From assembly GCA_013399875.1 (NCBI GenBank), contig VXAZ01005702.1, positions 124,001 through 188,000 of the forward strand: a DNA stretch of 64,000 nucleotides, written 5' to 3'. Position 1 is the first letter of the stretch. Each line of letters opens with the position of its first letter. The notes under the pieces were generated by a model. It worked only from the letters and a program-made list of their open reading frames with translations, had not been told where the DNA came from and made no database searches. Source of the DNA: Gymnorhina tibicen. Taxonomy: Eukaryota > Chordata > Aves > Passeriformes > Artamidae. This document shows, piece after piece, positions 38,101-48,854 of the stretch. The translations under genes and the position numbers were made by a program.

Positions 38101-40149
38101 CGTGGTCAAAAGCAATGTGAATGTGTGAAAATATCTGAAAAATGTATTTTAAATGTACTTAGGGAAAAAACATGACACATTATTTTTATGACCCATTACC
38201 AGATATCATATACATAGAAATATGTAATGGTGCTTTATTTCTTTGCTTTATCTTATTTAGGGGAGTTAAATTACACCTCCAGAAAAAGAAGAACCTAGAT
38301 AATGGCAAATTAAAAAATACTATAAATGAAGTTGAGGAGATCTTAAAAAAAATCAAAACACCAACCAAAACCATACAACCTTACCTACTTGGTAAAATAG
38401 CAACTTTTCCTTCTTTAAATATGTCACAAGAGCCACAAATTCTTTTCTTTTACACAATATTTCCTGTAACTATTTTATAGGAATGTATCTCAGCCTGGTC
38501 ATTTACAATACTTATGCTAGAAAGTATTCAACTACTCTTCTATTCTAAAGTTCACATATGTTTAAAGAATTTTGGTTGCTTTTTATTTTGAGGATGCAGA
38601 CTTTCAAAATATATTCTTCACTGACCCTTCAAAGATGCTTGTGTCTCACATTCTTTTTTTTTTCTCCACCAATTCTCTTCATATCTACTGTTTATGTTTT
38701 ATCTGTTTTTAATAGACCAAACAGTAGTTTCTTTTTTCCAAATCAAAAATTATATCTGCAGTTAAGTCTTCAGCAAGTAAATGTGGGATTTCTAGAGAGT
38801 AAAGTGAAAGGAAACAAGTGACAACTACAAGCATATTTTCACTAAATATTTGGTGAAAAAAAACCCAAACATGGGGTCTTCATCACTTCAAACATGGGAT
38901 ATCTTCATCACTTATTTATGACACTCTCAATCTCTTTTCACTCTATGACATCCGCTGCTAATTCAGTTTGTTATGCTTGGTTTGGGTTGGTTTGGTTTTT
39001 TTCTTGTTTGTTTGTTTGTTTGTGTGGGGAGGTTGCACTGAGAGAGCAAGAGAGCTAGAGGTTCCACCCAACCCCTTTTTCTCAGTCCAGATCTCATAGC
39101 ATCTCTGCCCTACACAAGAAAACCCCAGGTAAAAGAGAGTAGCCAGCTGGACTCCTCCCCCTGTGGTCAGGTCTTTTGCCTCTCTTAAGTATCCAGCCCT
39201 TACTGTCTCTTGGCAACACATATGGGGAAAATTCTTTAAGAGAAAAAGAAAAACAGAAGGAGAACTCCTAAAACCCCAACACCTAGATTGTTTTATTCTC
39301 TTCTTGTTGATTTTCAAAGCTAAAAATTCAAATCCTCATCTGGATTAAAAGATGCTTTGATGATCAGAAAGCTCATGAAATAGTACAAGAAAAGTTGTAA
39401 GTTCTTTGCAGTCTGCTGACTTTAGGGGTTTGTTTGCTATCTTTTTTTTCTTCTTAAATCTGACAGAAGTGAAAAGCTTATTAGGCTTAAAACTTCTTGT
39501 CTGTAAATGCTTACATAAGTCACATAATTAATGTTTTGATGCAAGTGACTCTTTAAAAATTCTTTGTCTCTTCCCCTCTCAAAAAAAAAGTATTTTTTCA
39601 GATACATAGTAAGGATGATATACACAAGGTTAACACCAGCTGCTGAATTTCTATGCCATCACTACAGAAAGGTTCCTTCAGAATATAATGGAGTATAATG
39701 TAAAATTCAGCTACAAATCACTCTCTTTTCTTTCACTACAGGTGAACCAGATTAGAAGGGGATGGAGAAGGATAGCACATATGAATAGATCTTAAATTTC
39801 AGGCAGTCAATAGAGTATTGCTAGCCTTCTTTACCTTAGAAATTTAAATTATTTGCAAGATTGCATAGTTCTCTGGGATACTTTTATGATTTTAAATAGT
39901 TGAAACAATTCAGTAATACAAATGGCTTATTCACTCCTGAAATTGAATAATTAGCTTTCAAAAAATGATCATCTGATGAAGGCTTTATCTTTTTTCCCCT
40001 AAGTGAAATTTTAATGCAGCAATATTCTAACTTTTTGGATGAAAATATGGGTGCATAAAGTTAATGAGGGTTTGACACTTAATTCCCAATGGATCAGGGG
40101 ACCCATATTAGTTAATGTATACTTGCTGTGAAGTGCATATCCTATTTTG
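32105..40149. other. Long repeat-poor non-coding stretch
   Basis: Eight kilobases with no confident young transposon, exon or RNA gene. Points seen: T-rich runs near 32225-32245; a possible ancient-repeat block at about 35195-35275 (phrases like CATCAGTGTAAACTGGATCA); an AT-rich block rich in TAATTA words at about 37490-37930; a 24-bp tandem duplication at 38866-38913; and a G/T-rich tract at about 38980-39025. Open frames such as 38172-38480 have no domain. Confidence 0.5.
38866..38913. repeat. Two-copy tandem duplication (23/25 bp)
   Basis: CAAACATGGGGTCTTCATC plus 'actt' (38866-38888) is followed at once by CAAACATGGGATATCTTCAT plus 'cactt' (38889-38913). The copies differ by a two-base gap and one substitution. 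Confidence 0.85.
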
Positions 40150-40470
40150 TGATGGGTTGACTTTGGCCAGCTGCCAAGTGCCGACCCAGATGCTCTCATC
40201 CCTCCCTACAACAGGACAGGGGAGAAAAGATGGAAAAGCTCATGTGTTGAGATAAAGATGGGTAGGGCTGCCTCCCATAATCATCACAGGCAAAACAGAT
40301 ATGAGGAAAGTTAATTTAATTTACTGACAACTAAAACAAAGAAATTAAAAATGGTATCTATCACCTTTCTCCCATCCCTTTTCCCAGGTTCAACTGCACT
40401 TCGTCCCCAACTCCTCTACCTCCTTCACCTCGAGTGAGCAGGAGCAGTAGGGTGGGTACCAGGAGGGTAT
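40150..40470 (-). mobile_element. LTR fragment (same type as 30289-30890)
   Basis: It begins TGATGGGTTGACTTTGGCC and continues with a C-rich block, then 'acaggacaggggagaaaaga', 'catcacaggcaaaacagatatg', 'ttaatttaatttactgacaa' and a T/C-rich stretch. It shares these landmarks with the copy at 30289-30890 but is not interrupted. It fades out near 40470, so it is truncated. There is no target duplication. Confidence 0.68.
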
Positions 40471-43400
40471 TATTTAGGTAATTTCTGCCTTGAATTTCCA
40501 GGGCTATTTGTTTTAAGTCTGAGTCTTATTTGACTTTAGGATGGTTGTAGACTCATAAAAACGAAAAAAGTAAAGATTTATAGACCAGTCAGATTAAGTA
40601 CAACATCCCAGAACATATTCTATACTATATTCTTAAACTATTAATGCATGAATACATAAAGAATAAAAAGAGATGACAGAAAAAAACCCCAATTCCTTTT
40701 TTTGTCAGGACATTTTGCCAACTGGACTCAATATATTGGAGTTAAAAAGGCTTTTGCCATTCTGTTAAAGTGGGGTGATACAAAATATGCTTGAACTGAA
40801 ACTGCAGTTCTCAATCTCCTTGAGAATCATAAATGGTTGTAAAAGTTATTGCTGATGTTAATTAAATTATTAAAAATAAAATTAAAATATTATGACAAAA
40901 CTAAAATATCAACCAAAATAAAAATGACAAAATATGACTTATGCTTACACTTGTTGACAGCAATTTAGTTTATTAATGTGCCATCGGCCAAATTGTGCTG
41001 CCTCATTTCACTCCTCAGTTCTGGGAGACCTAAACCCATGCCAAAGATTGAAGTGAGTTAGTTTTTCCCCATTCCCAGATTCTATGTGAAAGATCTCCAG
41101 GCAATAGATAGGCACATAAGGGAGTTTTTATCTGTAAGTCTGGGAAACACTGATGTACAAGAAATCCCACCTGACTGAAAAACTCGAATAGTGGTATCTT
41201 GTTCCTTATGAGAACTGAAGGGCCTGGGAATAGATGGTGGTCCCTGGGATGTCTCCTTAGCCTGGTTGTAATAAATTCATTAAAGTCTCAGTGGGACAAA
41301 ACACACTGACCGTTATGGAGTGAGAAAATTTAGAGGGACAGGCAAGATGGGAGTCATATGACTTTTGTTTCAATTGGGAATGCAGTGAGGAGATATAAAT
41401 TTTCTTGAAAAAACTGGATTTGACATAGGGAAACTGTCTCTATTCTAAGAATAACAAAATGAAAAAGCTATCCAGCACCTGGTTCTGGTAGTATCTCCTT
41501 CAAAGTAATATTTCAGTGAGACATTAAAAACAACAGTCTCTTATAAACATCTGCTTATACTCTGACCCATCTTAGCTCAGGTGTTCTGAACTAGAAGTTT
41601 TCTTGAACTTCTTTCCACATCTGCAGTGCTGTACAGGAGGGTAGGGATCTTAATCATCAAAGATGAACATGACTTGAACACAAGACAAGTTTTTGTAATT
41701 GTCTGGGCAGGTATGGAAGTCAGTTAAAATAAGAACATGCCTCTCCACTCCAAAAAAAGAAAAAGAAAAAAAAGCCACAGAGGATAACAGAAAGAATATG
41801 TAGGTTATGTCTTTGTTAAATTTAACGTACTGAATAGATTCAATCCCCAAGATCCTTATACCCATCCTAAAACTTGGACTGTGGTTTTAGAAGTTAGGTC
41901 CTGAAGAGCTGGAGTTCATCCAGGATTTAAGAGAGCATTTGTATAGCTTTCGTGTAGATAAATGATTCTCTTTTTCCCCTCTTAGAATTGTCAGTTTCAT
42001 TTGGACAGCCTAAAGGTAGGAAGACCTTTCATTTGATGGCTCTTCAATCTAATCACTGTCCATCATGACACTTTTGTTCAATAGTCTTATTACATCTTTT
42101 ATCTTGCAGTGATTATTGCATCTTCTTATGTCTAAAGACTTCATGAAGTTTAAGTTACTGATGAATGAATACTTGCATCCTGCTATGCCATATGTCAATT
42201 AAGTATGATTAAATTAAAGGCTCCTTTCTGTTGTTATATCAAAGGGAATTCATTAGTGTGATAAGTGCTCGTCTTGCAGTGTCTGAAACAATTTCCAGTC
42301 CAAAATGTAAACAGTTCTTTGAAAGAAAGATTTGCAATAAGCTCAACAGTTAAATCAGTGTTGTCTTTGTTTCCTTTGGAAAACTTTGCTTTGTTTCCTT
42401 TCCTACTTATCTTGAATGGAGCACTGGATATCTTATAAGGTATGGCCACACACCATCGTTAGATAGCTAGGAAGCCAAATAATAAGAAGAGGGATTATGA
42501 GACTGTATTGCTCAGAAATAATGAGAGACATTAGCAGTAGGATGATGATCATATGGAGCTATAAATGTGCAAAACGTAGAGCTGATCTGAGTAAAAATAT
42601 CCCCACCACATGCAAAAACATCCCCCAAAACACAGCATAGGAATGAAGCCTCTCCATTGTCACTAACTGAACTTAGATTATGTCACTGCCAAGACACAGA
42701 GAACAGTAAGAAGTAAAAAACATTTTTCTTTGCTTGGTTTGTATCTTCCTGTTAATGACCTCAACTGCATAAAAAATTATTGCAGGGAGCTACCAGTAAT
42801 AACAGAAAGCCCTATGCTGTCCTCTGAATACCATTCAGTTTAGGCCTAAAATGTTAGTTAATTTCAAAATGTTGAGTTTGGGGTTCAGTAGTATCAGTAG
42901 TAATCTACGAAAGATATCACTGTAAAATTTAAAAACTCTGCTTTAAGTTTGGAAATGTTCCTATTTCTCTCTCTACTGCACTGCACCTCTTCTAAGGAAT
43001 AAAATTTCTTTCGAAACAGATATCAGGTTATAAGTAGTAGGATTTTAAACTATATTCAGTCTTTAGGTTTGTTTCTTTGGGGTATTTTTTTGTTTGGTTG
43101 GTTTTTGTTTTTTATTTTATTGCCCTTAAGGATCAAGAAGTGAAAGGTTCAATTCCCTATTCTGGGCTTCACAAAAGGTGATATAAGTGGGCTTTTGTTA
43201 TCAGTTCAAATATTGTAGTCTGCTTTCTTTGGCTTTTCTTGATGTATACACTTACCTACTGCAGCCACACAGCAGCTGCAGGAAGTTATGGCACTGTGCC
43301 AATATGTTTATGTTCTTTCCCAAAAACTGTCTGCTACATTTTCAAAGTATATAAATTCCTCAATATCCATGGATACAATTGCACCCTCTGTGGTCATGCC

Positions 43401-46400
43401 TACACTAGTTGGTGCACATAGCACTGGGTGGTGGAATTCTGGCAGCGAGATTACTTTCAGGCACCTCCAAACATCTTGTATGGGCACTAACAAGCTCATG
43501 TTGCTGCAGTTTAATTGCTTTTGGCACTGCAAATAGCTAAAGTCTAGATGGATGCTACCTATACATGCATCCATCTCTACTTTGTTTTCACATACTGCCC
43601 TGTCTAAATGTTCACAATAGCAATATACACTAGACATTTACAACTTGATGATAATTTTTACTTTTAGGTCCTTGCTTGCTAGAGAAAAGCTGTATTTTCT
43701 CTCATTGCACTTTCATGAGGTTGAAAAGAACATTAAATGTAAACATTACAGAGAAACAGGTATGGTGCAGAACCACGACACGCTTACCAGACATCAGCTG
43801 AAAAGCTTTTAGCAGATAACACCTCCAGAATCAATTTAGAAAGTCCTAATCATTAGGTTACCCATATATTTTTTGATTGTTTGCTTGTTTCAGTGAATAA
43901 TTTTTTATAATATCAGAACCCTGTACATCTATGATTGATTTTATTCTTTTGCTACTTTCACTAGCTACTTAAACATCTACTGATTCCACTCTGAAGATGG
44001 AAAAAATGTTTGTGAAAAAGAGCTTTGTCATTCTTCCTGATATTTTTAGAGCTAAGAAGCAAAATGATTTAATAAAGATTTGCCAGATAAACTTGATTGC
44101 TTCTCTGATAGAATTAAAAAATTAGTGGATGAAAGAAAAGCATAATATGATAGGCATTTTCAATTAATTAAGGAAAACATTCAATACTGCATTCTATAAA
44201 AGCTCTTTTCTCAAAATTAATTTAAATTGGCTTGAATATGAATGTTATGCTGTGAAATAACCACTGATGGAAGATAGTAAACAAAGGGAAGTGATGAGCT
44301 GCAAAATAGTGACTTAGGAGGAAATGACTGCTGGTTTACTGCCTTAGAAGGTCAGGTTATGTTCTGTTCCTCACTAATGACTTTGCAGAGAGAAAAAACA
44401 GCACATTAATTAATTCACAGAGGATACTAACTTGGGAGGAACTATAAAGGCTAAAGTGCTACGAGGTAGCTTCTATATGAGCTTGAATCCTAAACAAAAG
44501 CTGAGAAACACCAACAAAGAGATTTTATGTAAGATTTTCCAAAATTCATTTTTTGTGAGGTAAGCTGCAGTTCAGAAAAAAAATGTATGCATATTCTAAG
44601 CTGTCATTGACTTCAGCCAGTGTTAATCATAAGCTTACATGTTGTGTGGAATAATGAAGTAGTTAAGCTCAGGTTTAATATTAAGCTCATTCTTAAGTCC
44701 TTTACCGATGCAAATTCTATGAAGCACAGATGAAACTGAAAAATAAAATATAAGAATATTAGAGAAATGTAAATGTAATCCTGCATTAATGACTTCTCTT
44801 TCTATGACCCATGTTACTACCTGGAAATAGGATTAAGGAGAATGAGTAAAAAAGTGTTATTTCATTTACCATTTTATAAATCACAAGAAAACCTATGTGT
44901 TCTCAGACATACTCCTGATGTATTTCCTCTCTTCCCCCCTACTCTTAAAATATAACACAGCAAGAGAGATTAAAGAAGTGCTTGAGAAAGTGAATTTGTT
45001 AATGCAAGGGACGAAATTTAAGACAAATTCATAGTCTATTGAAATAAGTGGTAAAACTCCCACAAAATCTCAAAAGGATTAGATTTTTACCAGAACACGG
45101 TAATTCAGACATGTACCTCACACCGTAACTTTTACCACCTACAAAGCAAAATTGTATAGGAATTTCATTCTGATATATCACGAAAAAGAAATTACGTGAC
45201 CTAGAAGAACTTCCCCTTATGGACTGGAGGTGGGATGTGGGGTCCAGAAGAGCTAAAAGTCATTTGAGAGACTATGAGCACTTCTAAAGTATGCTTCAAT
45301 CTTCAAAATGTCTCTTTGAATTAACAAAACAAGAAAAGAAAACCAACAAAAAACCCCAGTGGGGAAGACTGCCAAGACTATGTTCGTGATGGTGTAGCTT
45401 TTTTTCTCCAGCTTTCACCCAAAAGCATTCCAGAAAAGACTGAATGGTATTGTCCTAGAATCAGAATAAAGACAACTAGTGAGCACATTGGAAGTGGAAA
45501 CGTTTCACAGAAGAACAGCTGTGTGCAGCAATGTTTGCCCGCTGTGGATCAGCACATGAAGCTGATGTTCATGTCGTGCTTCCATATGTAGAACAGGATG
45601 AACACTGTGAATCCCTCTTCTATCTGACACTGCTTACATGCAGCTACAAATCACTTCTTGATTAAAATCAGTTTTGCAGAAGGCATGCCTCTAGATTAAT
45701 TCTTTCATTTCCAGCAAAACTGCATACAAGGGAGAAAAAAAACCTGTGCATTAATTATTTTGTGGCTGGAAAGGCATGAAGGCTTGCAACAGATTAAATT
45801 TTCAAAGTACTTTCAGTTCGTCACCCAAATAGGCTGGGGTGCACTTGGACTCCAATCGAAAAATGAAGACAGAAGTTGCCACTGAGTATATAAACCAGCA
45901 GCGGTGTGAATGTTAGCCAAAAGAGCTGAGCAACTACAGAACTAGACTTTGTGTGAGCAACATGCCCAGTCAGCTTCATTTTCACACATGCAATGTCCTT
46001 GGGCTAGGTATTTAGCATCTGACAATTGACTGTCTCCTCATCTGTGGCCAGACCTAATTTATTATTAAAGGCAAATGAAAGGACAGATATTTTATTGAGA
46101 ACAGAACAATCCATTAAATAATGTTACACTGCTTTTGCAAAGACAAGATTGTGTGGTCAGGATCACACTTGAAAAACGGCGTGAATGCAACACTGGGATA
46201 CTTCCCTTGGAGTCCTGGCAGAGGAATATTTGTGCTAATTGAAACTTAGAGGTACAGTGATGTAACTAAAGAGAGGCTTATAAAGTACAGAGAAAATACA
46301 CATATTTTTCAGGTTTTAGAGCATTTGGGTAAAATTGAGGAACTCCACAGCAGTCAGAACTGTACAATTTCCACTGCCAGAGTGGGATAAAGAGAGAATT

Positions 46401-46882
46401 GTGGAAGCTGTGGGTAAGTAAAGTGGGGAGGACCAGCTAAAGCTTTCATAGTATCTAATTCATTCATCCTCTTCACTGAAGTCCTTTTATAGCCTCAGTC
46501 AGCAAAGTTCAGTGATCAATAATGGCAGTTTTTCATTCATCAGGTTACTCAGATTGTAAAGTAGAATTTAAAAATGGACACTGATGGACACTGGCAAGGA
46601 CTTCACATGGACAAAGTTAAGTCTATGAAAATTTATTTCTAGACTAGTTTTTTTCCCAGGACAAGGCATCAATATTTTGAATATTCATTTAAGATTTTAA
46701 AACGTGGAAGAATTTACTTATCTGCAAGTGAAGGCAGGGGAAATTTTCTTAGGAAACTGGTTTTTGATGCTTTGTCTGCTGAGTGACAACATCATCCAGG
46801 AACAGGAAGAGACTCATCAAGAAAAGGCTCAGTTAGTATTTGGTATACGAAATTTATTCTCTTTCTGAGTGTCTATTTAATG
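40471..46882. other. Repeat-poor AT-rich non-coding DNA
   Basis: About 6.4 kb with no recognised gene or transposon. A region at about 43240-43640 is less AT-rich and has open frames on both strands without recognisable domains; it may be an old decayed transposon. The block at about 44040-44270 is AT-rich with TAATTAAT words. A frame of about 60 codons runs to a stop at about 45661-45663. Confidence 0.5.
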
Positions 46883-46888
46883 ATGTCC
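46883..46888. repeat. Target-site duplication, left copy (ATGTCC)
   Basis: ATGTCC lies directly before the LTR at 46889-47407 and recurs directly after it at 47408-47413. Confidence 0.88.
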
Positions 46889-47407
46889 TGTCGCTGTGGT
46901 GCTTAGCTGATGGTAGAAGCTGTTGCTTTTCCCTAAGAATTCCAGGCTCAGGAACTCCTGGCAGTGCTCTGCACCTCGCATGCAGCTTCTCTCTCACCCA
47001 TGCGATGGAGGCACGCGGCCAAGCCCACACAGAGCTTGCTAGCTCGAGCGGTATCAGAAGTAAAGAGTCCAGAGATGGCTCTTGCGAGGGATCCGGTGTT
47101 TTATTCTGACCAGCTCCCACGCCAGGCCAGGTAGCAAGAGGGCGGGCCCCGCCCGCCAAGTTCTTTATCAAGGGACAGAGACAGGGGAGGAGGGACAACA
47201 GCTGAGGGCCAATGTGGTGTGACCCAAGGTTAGAGTGACTGTCTGGCTGCTGACCAACCAGGGGGACCCTGCTCACACAGGTCACAAGACCAGGTGAGGA
47301 GGTTCCTGGCTTGTGGGAGGTGTCAGACCTCTGAATTCACCCACCACCAAGCTCCTGGGCTCCCTGGTCCCCCAGCCATCCCAGCTGGTGGCTCGGGGAC
47401 TACAACA
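46889..47407 (-). mobile_element. Solo LTR, ERVK-like, 6-bp TSD
   Basis: A complete 519-bp solo LTR starting TGTCGCTGTGG and ending CTACAACA on the plus strand. A perfect 6-bp target duplication (ATGTCC) flanks it. The minus strand has AATAAA (complement of TTTATT at 47100-47105) and, about 60 bases upstream of it, a TATA-like TTGATAAAG. It is markedly GC-rich compared with its neighbours. A 143-codon minus-strand frame (46854-47285) crosses its boundary and is not a gene. There are no internal retroviral genes. A 6-bp duplication fits class II elements. Confidence 0.88.
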
Positions 47408-47530
47408 ATGTCCCATCCCTGGAGACCAGGCTGGAAGGCGTTCTGAGTAACCTGGTCTAGAGGAAGAAGTCTCTGCTTATGGCAAGGTAGTTGGACCATA
47501 ACCATTGTACGACTCTACGATTCTGTGAAA
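47408..47530 (+). mobile_element. CR1 LINE fragment, about 120 bp
   Basis: Immediately after the LTR the sequence reads CATCCCTGGAGACCAGGCTGG and then 'taacctggtctagaggaag', 'gttggaccataaccatt' and a tail 'ctctacgattctgtga', the CR1 3' UTR and tail. No CR1 is recognisable left of the LTR. The LTR therefore sits at or very near the truncated 5' edge of this CR1. Confidence 0.85.
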
Positions 47531-48854
47531 ACAGAAAAAAACATTCCATTATTCCTGAATAGTTCCAAAATGGAACAAAGAAATTAATTTCAACTCTCAG
47601 TGAGCCACTACCTGAGCTTCTTGCCCACCCTACTGCCTGTTGTAATGGAGTGCAACATTTTCTATACTCTATGCTGAATATCAGGTAAATCTTGGCAGAA
47701 TTAACACCTCATAAATCTAGGAAGCAATAATGAATAAAGAAATGTTGTGGTCTTACAGCAAGGTAATATTGAGAACGCAACATGATATCGTAGCAAAAAT
47801 AGCTAACACAATTTGGCTGAAAATTCTTATGGGTATCTTGCCACAGAGAATTTTCTTTTCTGTTCAGCTGCAGTGTGAGAATATTCAGAACGCTGCATTA
47901 AATGTAGGGCACCTAGCTGCCAGAAAAATACTGAAGAGATTTCAGAGAAGAGGATTAAAAACATTCAGGGAGGTGACAGTATCATTTAGGAGGAAATATT
48001 AGAATAATTAACTATGCAGAGATTGGACTGCTGAAAAAAGACCACTAACACGTGAAGGGTAAGAAAACACTGGAAGATGGGTATTATTTAAGATATTAAG
48101 GGGAATAATTACATATGATATGGCCCAATCTAAGTTCCATTATTCTTTTATATATATAGATCATATTTTACTGGACTAAATTATATACATATATATCATA
48201 TTTTACTAGACTAAATAATTCCCCTAACAGTGGTGTCTATTAGGCTGTCACAGGACTGGCTTGTGCAGCATGGGTAGCTTATAAATTGCAGTACTTTTCA
48301 GAGATACCACAGTACATTTTCTTACAGAGTAGAACTTCAACAACAAAAGCCATCAGGCTTATGGGGCTCTACAACAGCAACTTAGCAACTTTTGTCCTGC
48401 CCGTTCTTTCCCTTTCACCTTCGTTTTTTTTATTTTGCTGTATGTTCTTGACAAACTGTTAGCTTTTTTGGTTCTCTCCAGACACTCCAGATGGCAAACC
48501 TGGAGTAAATAATGCTGTCTTCCTAGAACAATTGCTATTCTCACCAACTAGTTGCTATTTCTCACTAGCACAAGTAAGTATTTGGATAGCAAAGAGAAAC
48601 TGCAGAAACTGTAACTACAAACAACCAGATGCAGACGGGACCCCAGGAGACAGGACAAACATGTAAATCTCAATTTTTTATTCATTTGCTCAATACATAA
48701 CAGGTTTTTATTTGTATCAGACCTTTTTGTGATGTCGGCTTTCAATTTTGTTTACATATTGACAAATTACAAGAGAGGTGAAAGCTCTGTTTCTAAAGAT
48801 AAATAAAATAAACACTTGCAAATGGGTAAGATTATATGAGGAAAATGAAGCCCC
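47531..48854. other. Unique non-coding DNA
   Basis: No gene or transposon recognised. A plus-strand 90-codon frame at 47730-48002 has no known domain. A 35-bp tandem duplication lies at about 48161-48215. Confidence 0.5.
48161..48215. repeat. Two-copy duplication with period 35
   Basis: TCATATTTTACTGGACTAAA (48161-48180) recurs as TCATATTTTACTAGACTAAA (48196-48215), with one substitution and a TA-rich linker between. Confidence 0.88.

Noticed and set aside
43308..43637. 109-codon minus-strand frame
   Set aside because: No recognisable domain, and the opposite strand is also open. It may be an old transposon, but there is nothing to support a gene.
45488..45663. About 59 codons open to a TAA, with plausible-looking composition
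   Set aside because: A frame of this length arises by chance in 64 kb. I recognise no family, and no good splice acceptor bounds it.
46854..47285. 143-codon open frame on the minus strand
   Set aside because: It lies within and across the edge of a solo LTR defined by a 6-bp duplication. GC-rich LTRs give long chance frames.
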